NCBI GenBank assembly: GCA_016839025.1
Contig: JADLKK010000017.1
Span: 1 to 36,239, forward strand
DNA: 36,239 bases
Source: Proteiniphilum sp.
GTDB lineage: Bacteria > Bacteroidota > Bacteroidia > Bacteroidales > Dysgonomonadaceae
Reading direction: 5' to 3'
The notes beneath the pieces were generated by a model. The model worked only from the letters and a program-made list of their open reading frames with translations, was not told where the DNA came from and did no database searches. Made by a program: the position numbers and the translations under genes. Below are positions 9,177 through 18,204 of this stretch, piece after piece; positions within the stretch are counted from its first letter, which is position 1; each line of letters starts with the position of its first letter.

Positions 9177-9219
9177 TGAATCAATCTTTGTGAAAATTTG
9201 TGAATCAACTTCTTTTCAA

Positions 9220-9283
9220 TAACTTTGGTGGGTAATTACGGCGAATAAAACACCAAGATGTTAGCGGGCAATATAAATAACAG
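9220..9283 (+). other. attC-like hairpin and cassette boundary upstream of arr
   Basis: TAAC (9220-9223) and TTGGTG (9225-9230) can pair with CACCAA (9251-9256) and GTTA (9260-9263), leaving a 20-nt loop and an asymmetric internal loop. This is the two-box layout of integron attC sites. The right arm runs into GTTAGCGGGCAATATAAATA, which closely resembles the sequence after the second cassette boundary at 10382. The core does not match classical GTTRRRY perfectly, so the call is attC-like only. Confidence 0.45.
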
Positions 9284-9326
9284 CTACCCAAAATACAAGC
9301 ACACAGTAAAATAATAAACAGTGACA

Positions 9327-9773
9327 ATGGAGCAAAACAACAACGGGCTGAAATCAAACAGACAAGGAGCAACACCTTTCACACAAACATATTTTCACGG
9401 GACAAAGGCAGACTTGAAAGTAGGCGACCTGATTGAAGTTGGCTATAACTCAAATTACGGACAAAAGAAGAACGCCAAGTATATTTTCTTGACAGGGACA
9501 TTAGACGCTGCAATTTGGGGGGCTGAACTTGCATCTGGTGACGGACGAGAAAGAATTTATTTGGTAGAACCAACAGGGGAAATTGAAAATGATCCAGACT
9601 TGACCGACAAGAAATTCCCTGGAAATCCAACACAATCTTTCCGCTCAACTCAACCTTTCAGAGTTATTGGAGAAGTAACAATTTGGCAAGGACACCCGGC
9701 AGAACAAGTAAAGACAATGAAAGAACACCTTGAAAGATTGAAAGACCAAGGTATAAATTCATTAAATGACTAA
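9327..9773 (+). CDS. arr: NAD+-rifampin ADP-ribosyltransferase
   Basis: Arr transfers ADP-ribose from NAD+ to the 23-hydroxyl of rifamycins and inactivates the antibiotic. This protein of 148 aa matches the family's length (about 140-150) and its main signatures: TYFHGTKADLKVGDL with the conserved His24, YNSNYGQKKNAKYIFLTGTL, AAIWGAELASGDGRERIYLV, and DPDLTDKKFPGNPTQSFR with the conserved Asp. The ATG at 9327 is used; an in-frame GTG at 9321 is the alternative. It is AT-rich, unlike the surrounding chromosome, follows an attC-like hairpin, and its stop overlaps a possible start of the next gene, so both are probably translated together. Arr genes are well known on mobile elements and integron cassettes, which fits horizontal acquisition. 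Whether it is expressed is not shown; no good promoter was seen. Confidence 0.9.
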   Translation: MEQNNNGLKSNRQGATPFTQTYFHGTKADLKVGDLIEVGYNSNYGQKKNAKYIFLTGTLDAAIWGAELASGDGRERIYLVEPTGEIENDPDLTDKKFPGNPTQSFRSTQPFRVIGEVTIWQGHPAEQVKTMKEHLERLKDQGINSLND

Positions 9774-9777
9774 TCAA

Positions 9778-10323
9778 ATGAGAAAAATAGTTTTAGACTT
9801 AGCGGTAACTCTTGACGGATTTATTGAAGGTCCTAATGGAGAAATAGATTGGTGCATAATGGACGATGATATGGAGTTTGACAGTTTTCTATCAACCATT
9901 GACTCCATATTTTATGGCAGAGTAAGTTATGATACGTGGGGTAACTTTCAACCTGAAATAACCGCAGGTGAAAAGGAATTGAAACTTTGGGAAGGAGTTC
10001 ACTCAAAGAGAAAATATGTATTTTCAAAACAAAACAGACAAAACCAAGACGCAATATTTATCAGTTCAGGAATTTCAGATGAAGTAACAAATATCAAAAA
10101 CCAAGAAGGTAAGGACATTTGGCTTTATGGTGGAGCAAGTCTGATTAAAACATTTATACAACTTGGACTTATTGACATTTACCGAATATCCGTTCATCCG
10201 ATAGTATTAGGAAGTGGTAAACCTCTATTTGAAGACTTGAAAGAACGAATAAATTTAACTTTGATTAGAACAAATAAATTTAAATCAGGCGTTGTGCAAC
10301 TGATATATGAAACGAAGAAATGA
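9778..10323 (+). CDS. Dihydrofolate reductase/RibD C-terminal-like protein
   Basis: Reductase of the RibD_C/DHFR-like superfamily, 181 aa from the ATG at 9778 (MRKIVLDLAVTLDGFIEGPN). An in-frame ATG at 9766 overlaps the arr stop. Signatures are the N-terminal beta strand with LAVTLDGFIEGPNGEIDW, FYGRVSYDTWGNF, IWLYGGASLIKTFIQLGLID with the GG of the NADPH-binding region, and YRISVHPIVLGSGKPLFE. Family members of this short, single-domain kind are common in Bacteroidota and are often annotated as dihydrofolate reductases, but their substrate is generally unknown. It is tightly coupled to arr and is followed immediately by a second attC-like hairpin, so arr plus this gene seem to move as one cassette. 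No link between its activity and rifampin is known to me. Confidence 0.88.
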   Translation: MRKIVLDLAVTLDGFIEGPNGEIDWCIMDDDMEFDSFLSTIDSIFYGRVSYDTWGNFQPEITAGEKELKLWEGVHSKRKYVFSKQNRQNQDAIFISSGISDEVTNIKNQEGKDIWLYGGASLIKTFIQLGLIDIYRISVHPIVLGSGKPLFEDLKERINLTLIRTNKFKSGVVQLIYETKK

Positions 10324-10325
10324 AC

Positions 10326-10404
10326 AACGACCCGACGAATAAATAGGACTCTGAGCGGTCGGCACGACCTGGTGATGAGTCGTTATGGGCAATAGTAAAA
10401 ACAG
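10326..10404 (+). other. attC-like hairpin and cassette boundary downstream of the reductase
   Basis: It begins just after the reductase stop. AACGAC (10326-10331) pairs with GTCGTT (10379-10384). GACTC (10347-10351) can instead pair with GAGTC (10377-10381). GGTCG (10357-10361) and CGACC (10365-10369) form a tip hairpin with a GCA loop. The right end GTTATGGGCAATAGTAAAAA (from 10382) repeats, with small changes, the element at 9260. Position, nested palindrome and shared right end fit a cassette recombination site, but the core deviates from GTTRRRY. Confidence 0.5.
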
Positions 10405-10412
10405 ACAACGAC

Positions 10413-11048
10413 ATGAACTACGACAAGAAGAAATACATAATTTGGGATTGGAAAAATCCAGTGATTTCGCATTGGATAATTAATCCAGGTTTGGTTGTTA
10501 ATGAGTTACTTCTGGGACAAACAGTTCCGAAAGTAATGTTGATAGAACGAAAAGGGAATAAACCTTTTTATCAACGTTCATTCATACCTTGTCCACATTG
10601 CGGAGAACTACATTCGGGATTGAAATTTTCTGCCCGAAACAAGACAGCGTTTAAAAACTGGTTTGGTTTTTACTGCGACAACTGTAAAGAAATTATTCCA
10701 GTGCAGAGAAACCTGACCTCATTATTAATTCTTATTTTGACTTTTCCGATTTGGGGTTGGTTTAGAAAATCAATGCAAAAAAGCTGGTTAGACAAACAAC
10801 CAGAAAGATATAGAAACATAAATCTTGAAATTCCTGAAAAGAAAAACACAACAAGGGATTATTTAAAATCAGGACTTTACTTTGGAATATTTATGTTGGT
10901 GAGTATGGGAATTATTTATCCATTGATTTATGGGAAAGAAATAACATTAAAAAGTATAGTGATTGGAGTTCCTTTGTGGATAATCGGGGGAGTTGCATCG
11001 GAATATACAATGAAACTTTGGATGAATAAGAAAGGGAAAACACAGTAA
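10413..11048 (+). CDS. Unknown zinc-ribbon membrane protein in cassette
   Basis: I do not recognise this 211-aa protein. Residues 60-63 (CPHC) and 88-91 (CDNC) form a split zinc-ribbon-like pair in a basic, aromatic-rich N-terminal domain that would face the cytoplasm. Hydrophobic segments follow at about 102-117, 151-170 and 180-197, with a lysine-rich cytoplasmic loop between the first and second and a basic tail KKGKTQ. It is AT-rich like arr and starts 31 nt after the second cassette boundary. The stop is directly followed by GCCCAT, the reverse complement of the ATGGGC in that boundary, as if a third cassette end had been cut off there. A membrane sensor, or a protein protecting against stress or phage, would fit the architecture; no function can be assigned. 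Confidence 0.75.
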   Translation: MNYDKKKYIIWDWKNPVISHWIINPGLVVNELLLGQTVPKVMLIERKGNKPFYQRSFIPCPHCGELHSGLKFSARNKTAFKNWFGFYCDNCKEIIPVQRNLTSLLILILTFPIWGWFRKSMQKSWLDKQPERYRNINLEIPEKKNTTRDYLKSGLYFGIFMLVSMGIIYPLIYGKEITLKSIVIGVPLWIIGGVASEYTMKLWMNKKGKTQ

Positions 11049-11052
11049 GCCC

Positions 11053-11280
11053 ATGATCGTGCGCTACTTTTCGCTGCAGGTAGCGGGCTGCTTGGCAAAT
11101 ACATTTTGGGGACAGCGTACCATTCGTTTCTACGATCCCGACGGGCACCTGATTGAAGCAAGTGAAGCCATGCCCCTCTTTCTTCAACGGATTTACAACG
11201 AAGAAGGGGAAAATCTAGAAGCAACTTCCAAGCGAACCTTTGTCCCTGTAGAAAGCCTTAAACAGATCTTGGGAATATGA
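11053..11280 (+). pseudogene. C-terminal fragment of a glyoxalase/VOC-family protein
   Basis: From about 11107 the frame reads FWGQRTIRFYDPDGHLIEAS, the C-terminal strand of the VOC (glyoxalase/bleomycin resistance) fold. Its conserved WGxR and YDPDGH lead to the metal-binding Glu. It ends normally with a helical tail (TFVPVESLKQILGI) before the terminator. The first 16-18 residues of the open frame (MIVRYFSLQVAGCLAN) do not fit the family, and the first beta-alpha-beta module, with its metal-binding His, is missing. The fragment abuts the AT-rich island, so insertion of that island or an adjoining deletion probably removed the 5' part. I found no matching N-terminal half on the other side of the island. 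It is unlikely to be functional. Confidence 0.7.
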
Positions 11281-11295
11281 CAAAATGGAGAAACA

Positions 11296-11341
11296 ATCCG
11301 CTCTCCTCTCAGTTTATCTCAAACGAAGAGGGAGAGCGGAT
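11296..11341 (-). terminator. Strong hairpin terminator after mutB
   Basis: ATCCGCTCTCCTCT (11296-11309) pairs with AGAGGGAGAGCGGAT (11327-11341) apart from one bulged base, with a 17-nt loop that itself contains GTTT/AAAC. It sits between the convergent glyoxalase fragment and mutB. On the minus strand the stem is followed by TTGTTTCTCC, moderately T-rich, so it best serves the mut operon. Confidence 0.7.
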
Positions 11342-11370
11342 GAATGATGAGTAAAATAGGTTGACGGAGG

Positions 11371-13497
<2,127 letters not shown>

Positions 13498-13526
13498 ATT
13501 CTGTATCGTTGTTTGTTCTGATTCTT

Positions 13527-14438
13527 TTATAAAAAGGGAGCGACAAAATTGGCAGTGGCGAGCAGCAGGCTGAAGATCAGCACCAGCTTGGCGGTATCGG
13601 TATCGAGAAAGCGGATGATGCCCAGATCCTCAAGTGTTACTTTCTTCATCAGTCGTATACCCTTCATTGCCAAAGGAAAGCTCAGAAAGACCGCGAATGC
13701 GAGTGGGGTGAGTAACTGCATCCAGACCGCCACGGCAATTAACAAGTAAGCCAGCAACAGAATGGTCTGATAGACTACCTGCGAGCCCTCCACTCCCAGG
13801 CGCATGGCCTGTGTGCGGATGCCGGCTGCTTTGTCCTGCAGCATATCGCGGGTATTGTTGGCATGAAGGATCGCCACCACCAGCAGTCCGGTAGGTGTCA
13901 CCACCAACAGGACCGGCCAGATGAGCAGTCCGGTCATCACGTAAGCCACACCCAGGGCAATTGCCAGTCCATAGCTGATGAAGATGATCAGGTCACCCAG
14001 TGCCATATACTTGAAGCGATAGTAGAGGGTGGAGCTGATGATTCCAATAAACCCGAACGCCAGCATGGGCAGACCGGTATGCACCAACAGATAAATGCCC
14101 AGGATGATGCCCGCCAGCAGCACCGAATAGCCATAATAGAGTACCGTTTTGGGTTTGAAGAGTCCCTGCACGATCAGTCGCTCGGGACCGGTCTTCTCCT
14201 TGATATCCACACCGCTCATGTAATCGTGGTACTCACTGATCAGGTTACCGGACAGGTGGAAGATGATGGCACCCAGGAGCGCCAGCGCCCCGAAGCTCCA
14301 GTTCACACCGGTGAGCACTCCTGTGTTGTTGAGATAAAACACATAGGAGAAGCCAACCAGTGCGGGAGAAGCAGATGCCGGGATAGCCCAGGGGTGGGCC
14401 ACCTTGATCCAGTTCATCAGTTTTCCTTGTCCGTCCAT
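13527..14438 (-). CDS. UbiA-family prenyltransferase (MenA-like)
   Basis: Integral membrane aromatic prenyltransferase of 303 aa with about eight to nine hydrophobic helices. The first Asp-rich motif is [15 protein letters not shown] (residues 64-78, with Asn65, Asp72 and Asp78). The second is [16 protein letters not shown] (residues 192-207, with Asn194, Asp198 and Asp202). [11 protein letters not shown] lies between. MenA attaches an isoprenoid chain to 1,4-dihydroxy-2-naphthoate to make menaquinone, and this motif form (NxxxxYxDYxxGxD) is MenA-like rather than UbiA- or heme-O-like. However, its place between mutA and mutB, rather than near other men genes, leaves the substrate open. It is probably cotranscribed with the mut genes, with gaps of 42 and 29 nt. 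Fumarate reduction, which feeds succinate to the mutase, needs menaquinone, so a respiratory link is conceivable (inference). Confidence 0.85.
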   Translation of the reverse strand: MDGQGKLMNWIKVAHPWAIPASASPALVGFSYVFYLNNTGVLTGVNWSFGALALLGAIIFHLSGNLISEYHDYMSGVDIKEKTGPERLIVQGLFKPKTVLYYGYSVLLAGIILGIYLLVHTGLPMLAFGFIGIISSTLYYRFKYMALGDLIIFISYGLAIALGVAYVMTGLLIWPVLLVVTPTGLLVVAILHANNTRDMLQDKAAGIRTQAMRLGVEGSQVVYQTILLLAYLLIAVAVWMQLLTPLAFAVFLSFPLAMKGIRLMKKVTLEDLGIIRFLDTDTAKLVLIFSLLLATANFVAPFL

Positions 14439-14480
14439 TGCGTGAGATGTCGCTTTCTAATTCAAAGAATCATATCTGAT

Positions 14481-16376
14481 TTATAATAGTTTGTCATTGA
14501 ACGAATTGAGTGTCTCCAGCACGTTGCTGCGCACGTGGATAAAATGTTCAATGCCATGGGCCTTCAGGTCATCCATGCAGGCGGGGGCACCCGCTACCAC
14601 GAACAGCTCACTGCCGTCCCTGAGCAGGTCGTACGCTTCCGGAGCATAGGTCACATATTCATCATCGCTTGAGCAGAGCACCACCACATCGGCTTTCTGC
14701 TCACGGGCTGCCTGTACCCCCTCGGCCACGGTCTTGAAACCAAGATTGTCGATCAGCTTATAACCGGCACAGGCGAAGAAGTTGCCCGAGAACTGTGAAC
14801 GGGCCAGCCGCATGGCGAGGTTGCCAATGGTGAGCATAAATACCGTCGGTGTTTTCCCGCTCCGTTCGGTGGCGAGACGCAGCTCATTGAAGGGGTCGGC
14901 CAGACGACGTGTGTTCAGCTTCTTCAGCGGAGTGGCTTCCTGGTGGTGGCTGCAGCCGCAACCATGCTGTTCCATCTCTTCTATCTTCTCCCCCATGGTC
15001 TCCCGGGCATTGGGATACTGGTTGGTGCCCAGCAGGATCTCCTTGCGACTGGCAACAGCGTTAAACCGGCTGTCGGCAGAGGCGTTGATCGCATCCTGCA
15101 CGCTGCCGGCTCTGAGCGCTTCGTAGAAGCCGGTCTCGTCTGTTTCCAGAAACAGCTTCCAGGCCTGCTCCGCGAGCGAGGTGGTGAGCGTCTCAATGTA
15201 ATAGGAGCCGGATGAAGGATCGGTCACCTTGTCAAAGTGCGACTCCTCCCTGAGCAGCAGCTGCTGGTTCACGGCAATGCGTTCGGCAAAGGCGGTAGGC
15301 GTCTCAAACGCTTCGTCGAAAGGACGTACGGTGAGTGAGTCCACTGCCCCGATAGTGGCCGACATGGCTTCTGTCTGCGTACGCAGCAGGTTCACATAGG
15401 GATCGTAGAGTGATTGGTTGAAGCGTGAAGTGATGGCATGTATGTTCATCTTGGCGGCACAACGGCAGGTACCGTCGGGAGCCTTGTTGTCACAATCGTG
15501 GGGACAGGGGGGCCGGTAGGCGTTGACGATCTCGGCCCATAGCCAGCGGGCGGCACGGAACTTGGCGATCTCCATGAAATAGTTGGATCCTACTCCCAGG
15601 TCGAACTTGATCTTCTTGGCAGCCAACGAGGGATCCACACCCTTTTCAATCAGCTTCGCCAACACCTGGTTGCCGTAGGAAAGGCTGTAGCCCAACTCCT
15701 GGTAGGCAAAGGCACCGGCATCATTCATCCTGTTTCCGGTGACGGTGATAGCTTTATAGCGGGGTAGCGGCGCGGTGATCTGTACCATCTCCACTGCTTT
15801 CTCCACCCAGGCAGGCTCGTCGATCCCTTTCTTGAGGATCTTCCGGAAAGGATCAAACTCGATGGAACCGAAACATTTCATCGGGTCGAGGTTGCAACCC
15901 TTCACATAACCGACCACCAGCTTTGCAAGTTCGATGGTGCGTGAGATGCAGGTGCTGAAGTTCAACTCCACCTTGTCCGGCGCAATGCCATTGAGCAGCA
16001 ATGCCAGGTTCTCTGCCGAAAGTGCTTGCTTCGGCAGGCGGAATCCCAGAGAAGTCACTCCCCTGCTGATCAGCGTCACGGCCTTTCTGTTTGCCTCCGC
16101 AAAATCCTTCACATCAATATCCTGACGTACATACCACACATTCTCCTTTTTCGTGCCCCGCACGTAGGGAAACTGACCCGGCAGGTTTTCCAGCGTGGGC
16201 TTACCCTCCACATCCTCTGCACGATAAAAGGGATTCACTTGAAACCCTTCATTGGTCTTCCAAACCAGTCTCTTCTGGAAGTCGGCACCCTTCAGGTCTT
16301 TGGTGACGACATCCATCCACTCCTGGGCGGAAACGGGAGGAAAATCGTTGAAAAGTTTTTCTCTCTGTTTGCTCAT
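14481..16376 (-). CDS. mutA: Methylmalonyl-CoA mutase, small subunit
   Basis: Non-catalytic partner of MutB in the heterodimeric mutase, 631 aa, a normal small-subunit length. The N-terminal barrel includes FRLPKQALSAENLALLLNG and TVTGNRMNDAGAFAYQELGY. The C-terminal domain has the B12-binding fold but lacks DxHxxG (TIGNLAMRLARSQFSGNFFA instead), as expected for the subunit that does not bind cobalamin. Two odd features stand out. One is a Cys-rich insertion at 291-306 (CPHDC...TCRC) in the barrel. The other is a Cys/His cluster HGCGCSHH at 471-478 in the linker between domains. Either might bind a metal. The start at 16376 follows an 85-90 nt leader with a promoter-like box and a hairpin. 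The gene opens the mut operon. Confidence 0.95.
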   Translation of the reverse strand: MSKQREKLFNDFPPVSAQEWMDVVTKDLKGADFQKRLVWKTNEGFQVNPFYRAEDVEGKPTLENLPGQFPYVRGTKKENVWYVRQDIDVKDFAEANRKAVTLISRGVTSLGFRLPKQALSAENLALLLNGIAPDKVELNFSTCISRTIELAKLVVGYVKGCNLDPMKCFGSIEFDPFRKILKKGIDEPAWVEKAVEMVQITAPLPRYKAITVTGNRMNDAGAFAYQELGYSLSYGNQVLAKLIEKGVDPSLAAKKIKFDLGVGSNYFMEIAKFRAARWLWAEIVNAYRPPCPHDCDNKAPDGTCRCAAKMNIHAITSRFNQSLYDPYVNLLRTQTEAMSATIGAVDSLTVRPFDEAFETPTAFAERIAVNQQLLLREESHFDKVTDPSSGSYYIETLTTSLAEQAWKLFLETDETGFYEALRAGSVQDAINASADSRFNAVASRKEILLGTNQYPNARETMGEKIEEMEQHGCGCSHHQEATPLKKLNTRRLADPFNELRLATERSGKTPTVFMLTIGNLAMRLARSQFSGNFFACAGYKLIDNLGFKTVAEGVQAAREQKADVVVLCSSDDEYVTYAPEAYDLLRDGSELFVVAGAPACMDDLKAHGIEHFIHVRSNVLETLNSFNDKLL

Positions 16377-16428
16377 ACTTTACTACTTAATTGTTATTTT
16401 GAGGTTTTTTCTGCGTACCCGTCATAAA

Positions 16429-16456
16429 CCCGGAGAGACAATCTCGTCACTCCGGG
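16429..16456 (-). other. Leader hairpin upstream of mutA
   Basis: CCCGGAG (16429-16435) pairs with CTCCGGG (16450-16456), a 7-bp GC-rich stem with a 14-nt loop. With the -7 box at 16467-16474 the transcript would start near 16460, placing this hairpin at the extreme 5' end of the mutA mRNA. Such 5' stems often stabilise mRNA. The leader is far too short for a cobalamin riboswitch. Confidence 0.4.
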
Positions 16457-16466
16457 AACCAGTGTA

Positions 16467-16474
16467 CAAAAATA
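16467..16474 (-). promoter_or_regulatory. -7 box for the mut operon
   Basis: On the minus strand TATTTTTG matches TAnnTTTG. A TTTT 19 nt upstream (16494-16497) could be a weak -33 element. The transcript would begin near 16460, leaving a leader of about 85 nt before mutA. Confidence 0.5.
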
Positions 16475-16538
16475 GGATAAATTGCGCTCTTTTAAAAGCA
16501 ATTGCCTGCTTTATTGATGCATGATCAGCTACTTCCGG

Positions 16539-17294
16539 CTATCTTTCCTTCTTCAGGTCGACCAACAGGGAGGAGATCTTCTCCACCACCGCTTCCACGT
16601 AACGGGTTCCCTTTTCAGCTGTCGATTTCTTCGGGTTACCGATACCGGTATCCCCAGACACCTCATCCCAGTTTCTCGGCATCCAGCCCGTTTTGTTATC
16701 CACACCTGCAATCCGGCAGGGAGCCACCTCTCCGTCACCCGCCTTATCCATCGCCACCAGTTCGGGATGGTAATGCAGCATCACCGAGGTCTCCTGTTCA
16801 CCCGCATGGTCATCGGGCAACTCCTCGAAATAACCTGCTTTCGGTACCGTGTTCCACCAATCCACCACCATCAGTGTAAAGTCCGGAAACCTCATGGCCA
16901 GGTCGCGTACAAAGGGTTTGAAGCTGTTGCCTCCGTGTCCGTTGAGGATCACCATCTTGCGGAATCCCTGACCATGCAACGAGGTAACGATATCGGTGAG
17001 GATCGCTTGCTGTGTCTCACTGCGGGTATGGATACAAAAGGGCTTGTTCCATTGACCCGGATTCTGGGAGCCGAGCCACACCGGTGGCATCACCATACAG
17101 GTGACATTCTGCACCATCGCTTTCCGGGCAGAATCAACGGCAATTTCATAGGCAAGGATAGAGTCGGTAAGATAGGGAAGGTGATAATTGTGCGGTTCAA
17201 CAGCTCCCCAGGGAAGAATGGCAATCTCATAGACATGTTCCAGCACTTCGCCATAATGGGTTTCCGGAAGACGGAAAAAGGTAGGATGTGACAT
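16539..17294 (-). CDS. Creatininase-family amidohydrolase
   Basis: Metal-dependent amidohydrolase of the creatininase family, 251 aa, typical length. The binuclear metal-site residues are all visible: Glu33, His35 and Asp44 in WGAVEPHNYHLPYLTD, His120 in ILNGHGGN, and Glu166 in DDHAGEQETS. Family members hydrolyse creatinine or cyclic amides, or act in cofactor biosynthesis (MftE, FAPy deformylase), so the substrate is not fixed by family. It lies 25 nt downstream of the LuxR-type regulator gene on the same strand and may be the last gene of that unit. It ends upstream of the mut operon promoter. No signal peptide is present, so it acts in the cytoplasm. Confidence 0.92.
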   Translation of the reverse strand: MSHPTFFRLPETHYGEVLEHVYEIAILPWGAVEPHNYHLPYLTDSILAYEIAVDSARKAMVQNVTCMVMPPVWLGSQNPGQWNKPFCIHTRSETQQAILTDIVTSLHGQGFRKMVILNGHGGNSFKPFVRDLAMRFPDFTLMVVDWWNTVPKAGYFEELPDDHAGEQETSVMLHYHPELVAMDKAGDGEVAPCRIAGVDNKTGWMPRNWDEVSGDTGIGNPKKSTAEKGTRYVEAVVEKISSLLVDLKKER

Positions 17295-17319
17295 AGTGAT
17301 TGTATTTAGACGAGAATCA

Positions 17320-18195
17320 TTACAATGAAATCAGTCCGTTTCTGATACAGTAGAAGGTGAGACCGGAGACCGTTTTGATTCCGGTTTTGGCAATGATATT
17401 CTTCCGGTGGGTCAGCACCGTGTTGTGACTGATCACCAGCTCTTCGGCAATCTCCCTGTTGGTGTGCCCCTGCACGATCAGGCGCAGGATCTCGGTCTCA
17501 CGGTTGGTGAGTGACCGGCTCTGGACACCGTTGCGGGGATGGTGGTGATCATCATGAATCGCTTGACGTAGCTCACGGATCCCGCTATGATCCAACTCAT
17601 TGAGTTTGGGACGGAGCACCTTGTTACGCAACCGGTTGTGTGCCGACAGATCTTTTTCCAGAGAGTGGACTGAAAAGATGGTGGCATAGGCCAGATTCTG
17701 GTTGTATTCCGGTGAGAGATGCTTGATCAGGATGTTTTTCAGATCATGCAGCAGGTCGTCGGGCAGGTCATCCTCCTCATCATCCGCCATACGCTGCAGG
17801 TAACCGGCCATCCGCTCGCTAAAGCGCAGGAAGAGCTGACGCAGCATCCCCAGCTCCCTGCTCTCGGTACCGCTCAGGGCGATGAAGGCGTTGAGGTGCT
17901 TCTCGATATTGGGGACCAGCACATCGATATAGTTCTCTACCGTACGATGGAAGTAGTCGGCAATCAGTCCGGTATCAAACAGGGGGAGAGCGGTATCGGG
18001 CAGGTACGATTCATCCAGATAGACATTGAGTACAGTCAGGATGAAATCAGGGTTCAGTTCATGCTCCCCGCACAGCTCGAGCAATGTCCGGTTGCCCACA
18101 CCCAGACGGATACCGAACCGGTTGAGGACAGGGATCAGCTCATTGTGTGTTGCCAGTACATCGGCCATGATGCTATCGTGATCAAGCTGTTTCAC
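17320..18195 (-). CDS. LuxR-type regulator with ScdA-like/helical N-terminal domain
   Basis: Putative transcription factor of 291 aa. Residues 228-291 are a GerE/LuxR helix-turn-helix (SLTNRETEILRLIVQGHTNR, then EIAEELVISHNTVLTHRKNI). Residues 12-62 resemble the ScdA_N (DUF542) domain of iron-cluster repair proteins (HNELIPVLNRFGIRLGVGNR, then LNPDFILTVLNVYL) but lack its Cys pair. Residues 75-200 are helical with scattered His (83, 100, 186), reminiscent of the hemerythrin-like domain that follows ScdA_N in RIC proteins. A His-rich linker HDDHHHP precedes the HTH. RIC proteins respond to nitric oxide damage, and the preceding gene is a YgbA_NO-family gene 9 nt away, so a redox- or NO-sensing role is plausible (inference). 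Relatives in Bacteroidota are usually annotated only as LuxR-family regulators. Confidence 0.85.
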   Translation of the reverse strand: MKQLDHDSIMADVLATHNELIPVLNRFGIRLGVGNRTLLELCGEHELNPDFILTVLNVYLDESYLPDTALPLFDTGLIADYFHRTVENYIDVLVPNIEKHLNAFIALSGTESRELGMLRQLFLRFSERMAGYLQRMADDEEDDLPDDLLHDLKNILIKHLSPEYNQNLAYATIFSVHSLEKDLSAHNRLRNKVLRPKLNELDHSGIRELRQAIHDDHHHPRNGVQSRSLTNRETEILRLIVQGHTNREIAEELVISHNTVLTHRKNIIAKTGIKTVSGLTFYCIRNGLISL

Positions 18196-18204
18196 CTCTC
18201 TTTT

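Noticed and set aside
8764-11054. Complete integron with its own integrase
   Set aside because: The recombinase fragments have XerC/D- or IS91-associated-type sequences and are truncated. No IntI-specific domain or attI site was seen.
16377-16538. Cobalamin riboswitch upstream of the mutase genes
   Set aside because: The leader is only about 85 nt and lacks the B12-box type sequence; only a simple hairpin is present.
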